DNA of 64,000 bases from Saccharomycopsis malanga. Lineage: Eukaryota > Ascomycota > Saccharomycetes > Ascoideales > Saccharomycopsidaceae. The notes below the pieces were generated by a model that saw only the letters and a list, made by a program, of their open reading frames with translations, did no database searches and was not told the DNA's origin. Below are positions 49,794 to 60,063 of this stretch, one piece after another. Numbering within the stretch: the stretch's first letter is position 1; each line of letters begins with the position of its first letter. The stretch covers positions 1,364,001 through 1,428,000 of the forward strand of contig CP025324.1 in the NCBI GenBank assembly GCA_004014935.1. The letters run 5' to 3'. Made by a program: the position numbers and the translations under genes.

Positions 49794-52700
49794 ATGACGC
49801 CCAAAATTAACGTGGCGTTTATATTGTTTCTACTAGGGCGACTAGTTTTGGCAGTGTTCAAGCCTGATTTAGTGGATATTACTGTGGAGGGCATCACAGG
49901 GGAGATTGTTTATTTTGAAGACAGCCCAAGTGTAGTATTCATAGAGACCAGATCCAACAGTATCAAATATTCGGCCAATTTTGGGAAAAAGTGGGATACA
50001 ATCAAATTGGTACCAAAAGATCTGCTGGCGGTTTTGAAAAAGTTGATAAAAAACCCGTATAACAGTAGAGAATTGCTTGTTTTAACAGACCAGAAAGTTT
50101 TGTACAGATCTACCAGCCAAGGGGCTGATTGGAAACATTATGAGATTCCTGAGCAATTACCACTAGAAGAGCCTACAAATATACTATTAAACAACTTGAA
50201 TGACACGTTTCCCGTAACGTTCAGCCCGGGAAAAGACGTCATACTTGCTGGAAACTGCGCAGGTCTGTCTGAGACTTGTGACAGACAATTTTATCATATA
50301 CACAACTTCAAGACTACGGAGAAACTACTTGTGGCAAAAAACTGTATATTCAGAGCGAAAAAACCGTTTTGCTTGACCCAACAAGGCTCAATTGTGAGTT
50401 TGGAAGAAGATGAGCTGGAAAAACCTGTAATTGAGCCTGAAAATGGGCCGTTCCAGCACTTGTACTATTATCACGAATTGTTTGTAGCAATGGATACTGG
50501 CAACATTTACTTGTCGACTAATGGACTGACATGGGCTTCTGCTCGTTTACCAGATGTTGGCACATCTTTACATTTGATTGCATCTTCATACGCCAATTCG
50601 CTTGTACTTTCTGTAAAATCGAAGGAACAGGTGGGTAAAATGTACAAGGTGACTTTAAATGTGGCCAAAAACAATGTCAGTATTGACCAGTCGTTGGAAT
50701 ATGTGCATAGAAACATGCATGGCTTGATAGACTACGAAACAATTGATTTTGTGAGTGGCATCATGTTTGCTAACGAACTAGCCGAAAAGGAATTGAGAAC
50801 TCGCATTTCTACCGACAATGGCAAACTGTGGGACAGTTTAAATGTTGCCGATAGTCAAGCTGATCTGCTGGTCAAGGAGAAACAGTTAAATTTGCATTTG
50901 CTTATCAGAAAAGCAAGCAATGACAACCACGTAAAGAAAAAGTATCGATCAATGTTCAGTTCTAACGTTCTTGCAGGGGTAGGCAACGTTGGCTCATTTC
51001 TACAGAGCTATAATGAAGGCGACACTTGGATATCGTTGAACAATGGGTTCAACTGGACCAAAACTTTGGATGGGCCTCATTTGTTTCAGTTTGTGGGCTC
51101 GTTGTTAATTGCTATAAAAGATAGCGAGCCAGTGGAAACAATTAAATATTCCTTAGATTACGGTAGAAGATGGCACGAAACGCCTTTCAGTAAAAACAAA
51201 ATACTTGATATCATAGCATCGTCCATGTCGACACAAGTCTTGCTTGTTTCGCCTTTGGCAATCACGTCTGTAGACTTTGGTTCGGTGTATGAAGACCTGA
51301 AATCATGCGAGCCCAAGGATTACGATACTGTCTATATATCTGACCGATATGGGGAACCATATTGCTATTCAGGATTCAAACAAACGTTCCAAAGAAGAAA
51401 AGCAGACAGAAGATGCCGCAGCCATGAGCACAAGCCAGAAATTGAGCCTTGTGAATGCGCCCAGGCCGATTACGAATGTGCGGCTGATTATTTTGCTGAT
51501 TCTGACGGCAACTGTGTGACCAACAAAACACAACTTTTGCCCGACTATCTAGCCCACAAGTACTGCGACGGCGAAACCGAAAGCTATTCCAAACCCAGCG
51601 GATATCTGGTGAAAGACGGCAACCGGTGTTTTGCAGACAAGCACATGGGCTTGAAGTTGGACCAAGCGGTGGAAACGCCGTGCCAAAACTACAAGGGAGA
51701 CAACGACAATGAATACAAGGACAAAAACCGCAAGGAAAAGTTGGGGAAAATGTTCCAAGCAGACAGAATGGACCATGGCAAGGTTGCCACGAGCTGGAAT
51801 GTGACGTTTGACGGCTTGGTGTTGAAATACGATTATTTACTAGGGGCTAAGAATAAAAAGGGATATGAGGACGATGAGGTGGTTGTGTTGATCACGTCTG
51901 AAAATAGGGCGTATATCAGCTTTAATCACGGCGTTTCATGGCAGAAGATTGCGCCGGAGGAAGATACAGTCGTGGATTATCATGTGGATGTGGCCAATGG
52001 ACGGATATCAGTTGTTTCGGCAAGCGGAAAAGTGTATTATTCGCATAATAACGGCTACAATTGGCACAGTTATCATTCGCCAGTCCAGATTGCTAGTGGT
52101 GCCAACAATATCCATATTGAATACAACCAAGAAAAGCGGAACTGGATCATATTCACTGCAAAGGTGGAAAACCGCCGCATCTCGTACATTTCGACTGATT
52201 TAGGCTCCACTTGGTCAGTTCTACAAGATAACGTGATGCTAAACTGCTTGTTTGCTACCAATTACCTTCCGTTCAACAGCCACGTCCAAAATGAGCTCAT
52301 CTATTGCCCACGCTTCCAGCCAAATGGTGCTGCTCGGTTGTTGGCGTCGCGCGACTTCTTTTCCACGCTGGAGTTGGTGTTGGCTGATTTGGTATCGTTA
52401 TGGGTCGATCATAGAAACGTTTTTGTAGGTGTGACGGGCAAAACCGATGAAGCGGTGATATATTTGAGTTATGACGGGGAAAACTGGAAAAACAGCTCGT
52501 TGCCCCATCGGTTGTCGTTGAAAAACAGCCTGTTTATGATGTTTGACTTGAAAAACGATATGTATGGCAGCATTCGTCGAGATGTCCAGTTCTTTGTAAT
52601 GAACGACCACGTCTCCAGTTTGCAGTTTGGCGACATCTACAAGTCTGACGGACAGGGCGACAAGTTTGTGTTGATGCAATCCAACGTGGATTTCAGCTCG

Positions 52701-54218
52701 CACAAGGTAGACTTTGAAACTGCGTATAAATTGCACGGCATTGTGATAACTAACCAGGTTGTCAATGCTCGTCTGTTCTCTGCCGACCACCGTAGCAAAA
52801 ACAAAGCTTCTCACAAGATTCTTCAGTCGAAAATCACCTTTGACGACGGGAGCCATTGGAGATATCTAGAACCGCCAGAAAAAGACGCCAACGGCAACCC
52901 GTACAGGTGCGCCAGAAAGTCCAGAAAAGAATGTGCCCTACATTTGTATGGAATGGCCTCTGGAAAGAAAAACAAGTTGTCCTCGCAGTCGGCAGTGGGA
53001 ATGTTCATAGGCGTAGGAACCGTAGGCGACTCTCTAGGCAAATACGACGAGTCCAGCACATTTTTAACAACCGACGCCGGCCTCACCTGGAAAGAAATCA
53101 AAACAGGACCGTGCCAGTATGAGTTTGGCGACCAGGGCTCCATCATAGTGCTTGTGGACGACCGAAACCCTGCTGATTCGGTCCATTATTCTGTGGACAA
53201 CGGCGCAACCTGGCAAGATTACCGCTTCTCCCCGCAGCCTGTCAGAATATACCACCTCACAACCGTCCAGACAGACTCTTCCAGAAGCTTTCTCTTGTTC
53301 AGCGCTGCCAACAACACCACCAAGTTGTACACGGTCAATTTCGACAAGCTCTTGGCCCGCAAGTGCAGATTTGACCCCTACATTGGTCTGTCTGACTTTG
53401 AAACCTGGTCGCCTGTTCACCCAGGCTCCGAAAGCCACAAGAACATTCTTGGGAAGAAGTGCTTTTTGGGCAAAGAGCTAGAGTTTTACCGGAAAAAACC
53501 AGACTCCGTGTGTCATATCGGCAATTCCATTCCTCAGGACAATGGGAAAAAACTCCTGGACTGCCCCTGCACTAGATACGATTTCGAATGTGATATCAAC
53601 TACGAGTCTGTCGCCGGGAAATGCCAGATCATTCCTGAGTTGAAATCGTCCATTGAACACCAGTACAGTGCCTTTTGCGGCGAAATGCCCGACGTGGTGG
53701 AGTACTTGTATCCCAGTGGATTCCGTAGAATATCTGCTAGTACTTGTTCCGGAGGAATTGAGCTCGACAGACCAATTGCTAAGCCTTGTCCAGGCAAGAA
53801 GAAAGAGTTTGACGACAAGTACAGTGGGGTTCGCGGCTTCAAGTTGTTGCTTATTGTCCTTATCATTCTTATAGGCCTGTCAGTCGTATGTTATATGGGA
53901 TCCAAAGCCTTTTACATGAACAGCCATGGACAAATCCATCTTGCTGACGCCTCAGACGATTTTGACAGATTCTATTTAACCCCTAACAATATTCCTATCA
54001 CCAAAATTGCAAAACACCGTTTGTTTGCATTGTGTAATAAAATCGTTTGGGTTGGCCGCGAACTGTACGAAATGGTAAGAGACTTGATTAGAGAATCAAA
54101 CAGCAGAATGGACACACTGCAGTATAGAAGAGTGTTCCAAAACGGGTTTGACGAGGACCATCAGTTTGCCATAAGCGATCCTGATGAATTAAACCCTTTT
54201 AGAGATAGATCTGATTGA
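49794..54218 (+). CDS. VPS10: Vacuolar protein sorting receptor Vps10 (sortilin family)
   Basis: Type I membrane receptor that carries carboxypeptidase Y and other hydrolases from the Golgi to endosomes and is recycled by retromer. 1474 aa, compared with 1579 in S. cerevisiae. Signal peptide MTPKINVAFILFLLGRLVLA. Two luminal Vps10 domains, each a propeller of repeats with SxDxGxxW-like motifs (STDNGKLWDSLN, SLDYGRRWHETPF, SFNHGVSWQKI, SVDNGATWQDYRF), each closed by a 10-Cys module (CEPKDYDTVYISDRYGEPYC...; CRFDPYIGLSDFETWSPVH...). Membrane segment FKLLLIVLIILIGLSVVCYM at about residues 1349-1370. The cytosolic tail has FYLTPNN, comparable to the FYxF/YxxL retrieval signals. Uninterrupted frame, no sign of damage. 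Confidence 0.96.
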   Translation: MTPKINVAFILFLLGRLVLAVFKPDLVDITVEGITGEIVYFEDSPSVVFIETRSNSIKYSANFGKKWDTIKLVPKDLLAVLKKLIKNPYNSRELLVLTDQKVLYRSTSQGADWKHYEIPEQLPLEEPTNILLNNLNDTFPVTFSPGKDVILAGNCAGLSETCDRQFYHIHNFKTTEKLLVAKNCIFRAKKPFCLTQQGSIVSLEEDELEKPVIEPENGPFQHLYYYHELFVAMDTGNIYLSTNGLTWASARLPDVGTSLHLIASSYANSLVLSVKSKEQVGKMYKVTLNVAKNNVSIDQSLEYVHRNMHGLIDYETIDFVSGIMFANELAEKELRTRISTDNGKLWDSLNVADSQADLLVKEKQLNLHLLIRKASNDNHVKKKYRSMFSSNVLAGVGNVGSFLQSYNEGDTWISLNNGFNWTKTLDGPHLFQFVGSLLIAIKDSEPVETIKYSLDYGRRWHETPFSKNKILDIIASSMSTQVLLVSPLAITSVDFGSVYEDLKSCEPKDYDTVYISDRYGEPYCYSGFKQTFQRRKADRRCRSHEHKPEIEPCECAQADYECAADYFADSDGNCVTNKTQLLPDYLAHKYCDGETESYSKPSGYLVKDGNRCFADKHMGLKLDQAVETPCQNYKGDNDNEYKDKNRKEKLGKMFQADRMDHGKVATSWNVTFDGLVLKYDYLLGAKNKKGYEDDEVVVLITSENRAYISFNHGVSWQKIAPEEDTVVDYHVDVANGRISVVSASGKVYYSHNNGYNWHSYHSPVQIASGANNIHIEYNQEKRNWIIFTAKVENRRISYISTDLGSTWSVLQDNVMLNCLFATNYLPFNSHVQNELIYCPRFQPNGAARLLASRDFFSTLELVLADLVSLWVDHRNVFVGVTGKTDEAVIYLSYDGENWKNSSLPHRLSLKNSLFMMFDLKNDMYGSIRRDVQFFVMNDHVSSLQFGDIYKSDGQGDKFVLMQSNVDFSSHKVDFETAYKLHGIVITNQVVNARLFSADHRSKNKASHKILQSKITFDDGSHWRYLEPPEKDANGNPYRCARKSRKECALHLYGMASGKKNKLSSQSAVGMFIGVGTVGDSLGKYDESSTFLTTDAGLTWKEIKTGPCQYEFGDQGSIIVLVDDRNPADSVHYSVDNGATWQDYRFSPQPVRIYHLTTVQTDSSRSFLLFSAANNTTKLYTVNFDKLLARKCRFDPYIGLSDFETWSPVHPGSESHKNILGKKCFLGKELEFYRKKPDSVCHIGNSIPQDNGKKLLDCPCTRYDFECDINYESVAGKCQIIPELKSSIEHQYSAFCGEMPDVVEYLYPSGFRRISASTCSGGIELDRPIAKPCPGKKKEFDDKYSGVRGFKLLLIVLIILIGLSVVCYMGSKAFYMNSHGQIHLADASDDFDRFYLTPNNIPITKIAKHRLFALCNKIVWVGRELYEMVRDLIRESNSRMDTLQYRRVFQNGFDEDHQFAISDPDELNPFRDRSD

Positions 54219-54599
54219 TGCATACTTGTTTTGAATGGTTTTGGTACGATTTGGGGTGTATTTGTTTGGTTTATAGTTATTTTTTATTTGTTTTATGTTT
54301 TATAAATGGTTTATTGCTTGACAAAACCTGTTGCTGTCATCATAATGTGTTATTCGTATTACTGATCTACTAGGTAAAGTGTATAGACAGTTGCTTTTTA
54401 TGTACTTGTTTGATTAGTTGGTATATAAGCCATATGGCTTGAATTATTAGGTTATTATTAGTAGGGGCTATTTTATTAGAATTGGTGAAGATACATTAAA
54501 AAATTAACGAACAGCCTTCAAAAAGTGATTTATAAATACCAAACAACCTTCAAACTGTTAATTATTAAAGTAATTATCAAAAACTGGGTTTCGATAATT
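54219..54599. other. 3' region of VPS10, no gene seen
   Basis: T-rich 3' UTR followed by AT-rich sequence. Nothing recognised. Confidence 0.45.
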
Positions 54600-54660
54600 A
54601 CCACCAAGCTTGGATAAATAATAATAATATCATATATTTCAAGCCCAATGGCTTCAGTAT
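54600..54660 (-). mobile_element. SINE family-1 tail fragment
   Basis: TAATAATAATATCATATATT and TCAAGCCCAAT, the tail in reverse. A similar but weaker TATTTCAAGCACAATGG is at about 54752. Confidence 0.65.
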
Positions 54661-55004
54661 AATTTTGGATCATGATCATTATCTATGAGCAGGTTTTGTC
54701 AAAGAGCAAATGCCATTTAATCTATCCACATTCAATTATAATGAATATTCTGTATTTCAAGCACAATGGTGTCTTTTAGCCACATGTTGGCATATTTTAT
54801 CGATGAATCAGCGTGCTTCATAAACTATTTGTAGTCGATGGGCTTTCCAGTGGAGTGGATTTCAAAATTAGAGCTACGAGTAGAAAAGTGAGTAAAAGGG
54901 ATTTCAAAATGTAGTACTATTTACATATTCAAGTGAACAGTGTAGAATGTAATGTTAAAAGCAAGAATAATTCGATTATTAGTGATAATACTGATTAAAC
55001 GATT

Positions 55005-55170
55005 AGCCCAATTCAAGCCCTGTTGATCATAATCTTGCCCAATTGGTTAGAAAGTAAGCACTTGACTTTGGTATCATTGGGAAGGCATTTTTAGCATTGC
55101 AGAAAGTGTTCGATTCGGGAATCAAAGGTCTGGTATCTCTTTTCTGGGAGATCCGGCCCAATGACTATAT
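55005..55170 (-). mobile_element. SINE family-1 copy, diverged
   Basis: Plus-strand order: TTCAAGCCCTGTT (about 55011), AAAGTAAGCACTTGACTTTG (body segment shared with the 57-kb copy), GTGTTCGATTCGGGAATCAA, GGTCTGGTATCTCTTTTCTG and GGAGATCCGGCCCAATG (head in reverse). Confidence 0.65.
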
Positions 55171-55362
55171 ATAACATACTATAAGAAGAGACAAAATTAT
55201 GGCGAAAACAGAGAAAAAGGCCAATGGCATGAGTTTGATGAGCTAAGCTAAAAAAGGGTTAAGCTAAGAAAGGTTTACTTTACAAGAAAGAAAGCAAACA
55301 AACAAAAAGAAAAAGAAAAACAAATATAAAGTCCAAAATCTAAACAATTTGATACGCTGCAA

Positions 55363-56427
55363 TTAGCATTGATATTGGTAATTTGCGTCCATAAATGGGC
55401 TGTCAGGGACATCGAGATCAGGGTCACTGTCTTCCAAGTCGTTGAGTTCTTCTTCAAGCTGGTCTTGTTGAGTTACAGCGTAGTATTTGACAGCATGAGG
55501 AAAAATGTCATCAGCAAACAAGGTAGCGAGTTCTTCGACATCGATTTCGGTATCGTTGATTTTGGCATAAGCTTCTTCCTCGTCATCGCTTTCGCCAAGG
55601 TTGAAGACTTTACCGTTACGACTTTGCACCACGTTTTTGTTGGTGAAACTACTTAGATCAAATCTGTTCTTCTCGTTGCTGTAATGGCTCTGGACCTGGA
55701 GGTTGTCCGATTGGTTGACTTCTTGGTTTCCTCGCCAGTGGAAAAAGCTGAAAAACGACTTGCGTTTCTCGCAATCTGGCAAATCTCGCAATGCCTTGGG
55801 CCATTTGATGTCCACGCGGTCGGAAACTAACGTAGTCTCTTCGTAGGGGCGGCTCTGGTCGTTGTTGGCCAATCCGCTGTACTTTTCGGCCTGCGATTTG
55901 ATGTCGGTGCTGCTTTCAATCTCCTTCTTTCGTTTCTTGGCTGCCTTGTTGACTTCGTAGATTTTGTACGTGCGGAAAGTCTTGGTGATGGTCTGGGTGT
56001 CGATGATATCCTCGCGGCCATTATTGTCGAAAACAAACGTGAGCGAAAAGTTTCTGGGGTTGCCTTTCAAGTTGTCAATGCTCAAACTGTCTACACTCTG
56101 GTTTTCCGCCACTTCCCACGACACATAAAGATCCTTGAGATACTCAAAGTACTTGTAGTCCGTGGGCTTGATGTACTCTGCAAAATCCTCGTGCTGGCTG
56201 AGCACAACATACCAGAACTTGTCGATTTTCAGTATATACTTGCGCCGCTCCTCGAAAATCCGCTGGCACTTGCGAAGACGATATATTTCTGCCTCCTGGT
56301 CTATTACGTCTATTACGTCCTCACAGCGGTAGAGCTCCTGTAGCGAGTCTGAGAGAATTTTGCTGGACAATGTTAGTACGCGCGCCCGCCTTTTTTTCAA
56401 CTTTTATACATACTCTTCATTCGCCAT
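55363..56427 (-). CDS. VPS75: NAP/SET-family histone chaperone, Vps75-like, one intron with 14-nt first exon
   Basis: Predicted H3-H4 chaperone partner of the Rtt109 acetyltransferase. The long frame starts at 56400 with unrelated residues. Splicing gives a better N-terminus: exon 1 is 56414-56427 (ATGGCGAATGAAGA), intron 56363-56413 (51 nt; GTATGT donor, TACTAAC branch point, CAG acceptor), exon 2 55363-56362. Result MANEDKILSDSLQELYRCED, 337 aa. The N-terminal dimerisation helix with QEAEIYRLRKCQRIFEERRK, then ILKIDKFWYVVLSQHEDFAE and YFEYLKDLYVSWE, is typical of SET/Vps75. A basic KKRKKEIE stretch and PFMDANYQYQC end complete it, with acidic blocks (SDDEEEAYAK, EEELNDLEDSDPDLDVPD) as usual. 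It is longer than S. cerevisiae Vps75 (264 aa), so another SET-type NAP protein is possible. Confidence 0.82.
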
Positions 56428-56924
56428 CTTTCAAGCTCTTCAACTACTACAAACACGATGTTCCAATAATCGTACAGATCGCTATCTAATAATTATCTTC
56501 AATATATGTCAACGTGTCTAAAGTAATAAATGCGCGTTTCTAAAAATACCTTTTTTTTTTTTTTGTTTTTCAATTACCAATTCCTCTGTAAAACACACAA
56601 CTTGCCCTTTGAATACACCTCATGGTTATCTTGAAATTTTAACACTTTTTCCTCCCCACCTCCCTCTATATATCTCATGAAATCCCTGATTTTTCACCTC
56701 ATGCCGTCTTATGCAGGACGCGCGTGTGCAATGCGTCTGGGGGGTCTGGCATTTTTCCATGATATGTAGACATTCCTCTTGGATCAATCAACAATGTCTG
56801 ATTTAACTAATGGTGAATTGTAGTCAATGGCATATTTCAGTTATAATACATGGTGCATAGTGCAGAACACACATGTTTATCAATCTTATCATAATCTTGA
56901 ATAATAATCTTTAACAAAAACATT
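56428..56924. other. 5' region of the Vps75-like gene
   Basis: A T-run and a T/C-rich stretch are followed by a GC-richer patch with GGACGCGCGTG (about 56717). No gene. Confidence 0.45.
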
Positions 56925-57384
56925 TCATGTTTCCAACCCAATACATAAAACTGTATATAATAGTAATAATCTTATATTTCAAGCCCAGTACATATCAGTT
57001 TCGTATATACGCGCTATGTCTAAGGAGACTTGGTAAAACCCAGTGGGAAAAAACCCAAGTGTCCCAGTCATTGTAAACTTCTCGCTGGCTTTTCTGAACA
57101 CCCGATGGGTTGGAAAGTAAGCACTAGACTTTCGTCTAGGTCGTATTTCAGACAGTTGCACTTGCCTGTGGAAACCACTTTCAGTGTGGAAACCACGTTC
57201 AGTGTGGAAACCACGTTCAGTGGTCGCCAGACAGTTGCACTTGCCTGTGAAATCACGTTCAGCATCGTAAAAAGCAGCGAGTAAAAGTGTCGTCTTGGGA
57301 ATCGAACCCGTGTTCCTGTTAGGTCTTGTTTTTCTCTTCTCTGAGAGCTCTGACCACTGAGCCAAATGGCCCAGTGGCTGCTTC
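56925..57384 (-). mobile_element. SINE family-1, longest and best-preserved copy
   Basis: Minus strand: head TGGGCCATTTGGCTCAGTGG (A box), TCAGAGCTCTCAGAGAAGAG, ACGGGTTCGATTCCC (B box), then TTTACTCGCTGCTTTTTACG, ATGCTGAACGTG, AGTGCAACTGTCTG, 18-bp tandem units of the TGAACGTGGTTTCCACAC type, CTAGACGAAAGTCTAGTGCT, ACTTTCCAACCCATCGGGTG, ACCAAGTCTCCTTAGACATA, GCGCGTATATACGAAACTGA, TGTACTGGGCTTGAAATATA and a short TTA-like end. The long open frame across it (to 57386) is a by-product. An extra degraded tail precedes it at 56930-56950. Confidence 0.88.
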
Positions 57385-57387
57385 AAT

Positions 57388-58432
57388 CTTTATTTAAACT
57401 TTCAACAATAAAACTCTTTCAGCACAACTGACATATCGTTGTTTTAAACACCAAATTACCTTATATTTTTGGCAAAAAACAGCAAAAATTTATCACCAAT
57501 TCGCAGTCAATATACAACTTCCATAACAAAGCAAAAACTAGGACAGTGAAAAATCAAAAAACAAAAATAAAATTAACATTATAACGATTGAAACTATAAG
57601 TTGAACAGGAATAACTATTTTTTAAAACGGATTTCCCTGTAAAGAGGTAGAAAGCTTATTAATAAGCACATTACGCTTTACCGAGCCCCATAAAATAAAA
57701 AATAAATACAGAGAGTTGCAATATTTTGCTTTGACAAAATGCAATAATTATTATCGAATCTAAGCTCCTCTGAGGACTATAATAAACCATCTCTTTTTTA
57801 GCTCTTGTGATACTTATTTCTTTGAAATCTAAGCTCCTTCAAATCTTGACTAAGACCTAAAGCAATTACAAACTATAGAACAACGTCAAGAGAAGAAAGA
57901 AGCCTCTTTGAAAAGTGAAAAACACGATTTTTAACAAATTCTGTGCTATTCTTGACAAAATGAGCTTTTCTCGTTATTGAATAATATCAATGAGCCAAAT
58001 CTTGAAATAAAGTACAAGGTATAAAACTCTAGGATTCAAAGAGTATAGCAATATAATTTTTGTATGGTTTGGCTTGCGGAACAGAGTGTCAAATCTGATT
58101 TAAAAGAATCAAAATAATGGAAAAATTGACAATTTTTGGTTATAGCAAATATTCAAGCACAAATTTAATATTTTTCATTATGAATAGTACCATAATATGA
58201 CAAAATATTCAAGGTGTTGGAGTATATTTTTTCAAATTGAAATAACCTGTATAGCATTGATAAAAATCAATAAAACGTTCAATGATTACTCCAAAACGTC
58301 AAGAGCGCGAATCGAGGACCAAAACGTTAAGTGGGGAACGCCACACTTGTTTTTCTGCACTATCCTGCACTATTCTGCACGATTTTGCGTGGCGCATGCC
58401 TCAACCAACTGGGCCACTTGGCAATAGTAAGG
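57388..58432 (-). mobile_element. Second repeat family, copy E (full length, sandwiched between two SINEs)
   Basis: Minus strand: CCTTACTATTGCCAAGTGGC, CCAGTTGGTTGAGGCATGCG, CCACGCAAAATCGTGCAG and further TAGTGCAG units, GTGTGGCGTTCCCCACTTAA, GGTCCTCGATTCGCG; body with CAAGCCAAACCATACAAAAA and GGTAAAGCGTAATGTGCTTA; 3' end GACTGCGAATTGGTGATAAA, GAGTTTTATTGTTGAAAG and AAGATTGAAGCA. About 1.04 kb, colinear with copy B. No coding frame. Confidence 0.85.
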
Positions 58433-58660
58433 AATTGCAATAATATCTTATATTTCGAGCCCAGTAAATAACAGTTCCGTATATATGCTAGGGCGTTGAT
58501 AAAACTCATCATGTGTTGACCACGATTGACTCGCCCTTGAGTCTGTTCGGGTTTTTCGCTCGTTTTCGAGAATACTAGTCGTTAAACTATCCTGCCAGGT
58601 CTTTTTCTCTTCTCCTGGAGCACTAACCACAGGGCCGAATGTCCCAGTGGCTTCCCTACA
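58433..58660 (-). mobile_element. SINE family-1 copy, near full length
   Basis: Minus strand: CACTGGGACATTCGGCCCTG, TTAGTGCTCCAGGAGAAGAG, AAAAAGACCTGGCAGGATAG, body, then ATATACGGAACTGTTATTTA and CTGGGCTCGAAATATAAGAT with ATTATT, joined directly to copy E of the second family. It lies immediately downstream of RPA49. Confidence 0.8.
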
Positions 58661-58714
58661 TGTTGCAACAGAGATATAGAAACAATTAACGTATAATACA
58701 AGCAGTATAAACAA

Positions 58715-59953
58715 CTATCTTCTGCCTCTTCTGACCATCACTGGTTCTTTGAAAGGCACCTTCAAGGAAGCAATCTTATGGGTGGCTGCTTGGTTTCTAG
58801 GGATTCCGAAAGCTTCGGCCTGGGCGACAGTGGCTGGTTTGACAGCGCAACCGAGGGCTCTGAAGAGAGATACCAACTTTGATGCTTTCATGGACAATTC
58901 CTGAGCCAAAGGAGGAATGTGGACAAGAAAACTGTCAATGTGGAGAATGACTGCTAACAAGTAACAAAGCAACTTGTCCTCGTGGTAAGGATCGATTGTG
59001 AAGCTTTTCTCTTTGGATTTACCAAACTGAGAGGCCTTGAAAGTGGTGAAACGTTCTAGAATGCCATCAATCAAGCCTTCTGGGGGACTGTCCAACTTGT
59101 CGAGCAATGCCAACTTGTTGGAGCTTCTACGATGCTCGTAGACCCCAAAAAGCAACGACGCATAGTACAAGAGCTTCAACTTGTCTAGCTGGCTGTGCTG
59201 TTTGATGGAAGCAAGGTGTGTGGAAACAAAGAAGGAGTTCTTGAACGGGAAAAACTCCAATCTTTTCTTTACGTCCGTTTCCTTCAAGAGCGACTCTACA
59301 TGTATGAGGTTCCATTCTCTCTTTGGTATTATCTTGTGGAGCGGATATATGTCTTCAACATTTGTAGCATCCGCATTACATGCTGGCGTAGGCCTGTCGC
59401 TCGTGACGCTGTTGTTCATTTCCTCCGCAGTTGGCAACTGGTCCGTGGTCTGCTTGATGTTCTCAACAATGTCTGCTTCGTTATGCTCAAGCTTGTCGGC
59501 CTCAATACGGTTTTGAGACACGCTCATGATAGCCTTCTTGGCCTTCTTGGTACCGAACTCCTGGCCCAACGCATTACGTTTTGCTACATTCAAGGCGTCT
59601 CTGTGTCTTACGGACGGCCCGTTATACACTAGTTTAGCCTTGGTTGCCACCTTTGAAGGTATTACTGGCGAATTGTACACGTCCACGGCTTTTTTGACTG
59701 GATCATACACTGCCACGTAGTAATTGCTGTACTTGCTGTCTTCGTCTGTCTTCCCATCAAAACTCAAAACATCGTTCTCCCCATGCAACACAAAATCTTC
59801 GCTCTTCTTGCTCTTATAAAGATTAAACTGCGAATCTACTGGGGCATTAAACCCATTGAAAAATGTAGCAACTGCAAGCGACGGGTCTTTGCTAAATGAG
59901 TCCACCCTAATATCTGCCTTCAATTCCGACCTTTTTCTCTTTTCTCCCATCAC
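58715..59953 (-). CDS. RPA49: RNA polymerase I subunit A49
   Basis: Subunit of Pol I that with A34.5 forms a TFIIF/TFIIE-like module for rRNA transcription. 412 aa, close to S. cerevisiae Rpa49 (415). N-terminal dimerisation part: KDPSLAVATFFNGFNAPVDS, FNLYKSKKSEDFVLHGENDV, SNYYVAVYDPVKKAVDVYNS and AKLVYNGPSVRHRDALNVAK, then RNALGQEFGTKKAKKA. Linker at about 145-205. C-terminal tandem winged-helix part: DIYPLHKIIPKREWNLIHVE, FFVSTHLASIKQHSQLDKLK, LLYYASLLFGVYEHRR, and a basic end PVMVRRGRR. All blocks fit. The promoter has a PAC/RRPE pair typical of Pol I genes. Confidence 0.96.
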   Translation of the reverse strand: MMGEKRKRSELKADIRVDSFSKDPSLAVATFFNGFNAPVDSQFNLYKSKKSEDFVLHGENDVLSFDGKTDEDSKYSNYYVAVYDPVKKAVDVYNSPVIPSKVATKAKLVYNGPSVRHRDALNVAKRNALGQEFGTKKAKKAIMSVSQNRIEADKLEHNEADIVENIKQTTDQLPTAEEMNNSVTSDRPTPACNADATNVEDIYPLHKIIPKREWNLIHVESLLKETDVKKRLEFFPFKNSFFVSTHLASIKQHSQLDKLKLLYYASLLFGVYEHRRSSNKLALLDKLDSPPEGLIDGILERFTTFKASQFGKSKEKSFTIDPYHEDKLLCYLLAVILHIDSFLVHIPPLAQELSMKASKLVSLFRALGCAVKPATVAQAEAFGIPRNQAATHKIASLKVPFKEPVMVRRGRR

Positions 59954-60031
59954 TTATTGCTGCTCTATATATACACTTCCTAATTGTTCATCTAATTGTT
60001 ATACAGATGAAAAAAAAACCAGTGAAAAATC

Positions 60032-60063
60032 TGAAAAATATTTTTTTTTCGATATCTCATCGC
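60032..60063. promoter_or_regulatory. PAC and RRPE-like motifs upstream of RPA49
   Basis: ATCTCATCGC (60054-60063) is the exact reverse of the PAC box GCGATGAGAT, and TGAAAAATATTTT (60032-60044) is close to RRPE (TGAAAAATTTT). They lie about 80-110 bp from the start. Known: this pair marks Pol I subunit and ribosome-biogenesis genes in budding yeasts. Confidence 0.75.

Noticed and set aside
56979-57386. 135-codon frame on the minus strand
   Set aside because: It runs through the best SINE copy, and its repeated ERGFHTE segments come from the 18-bp units; not conserved as a frame in other copies.
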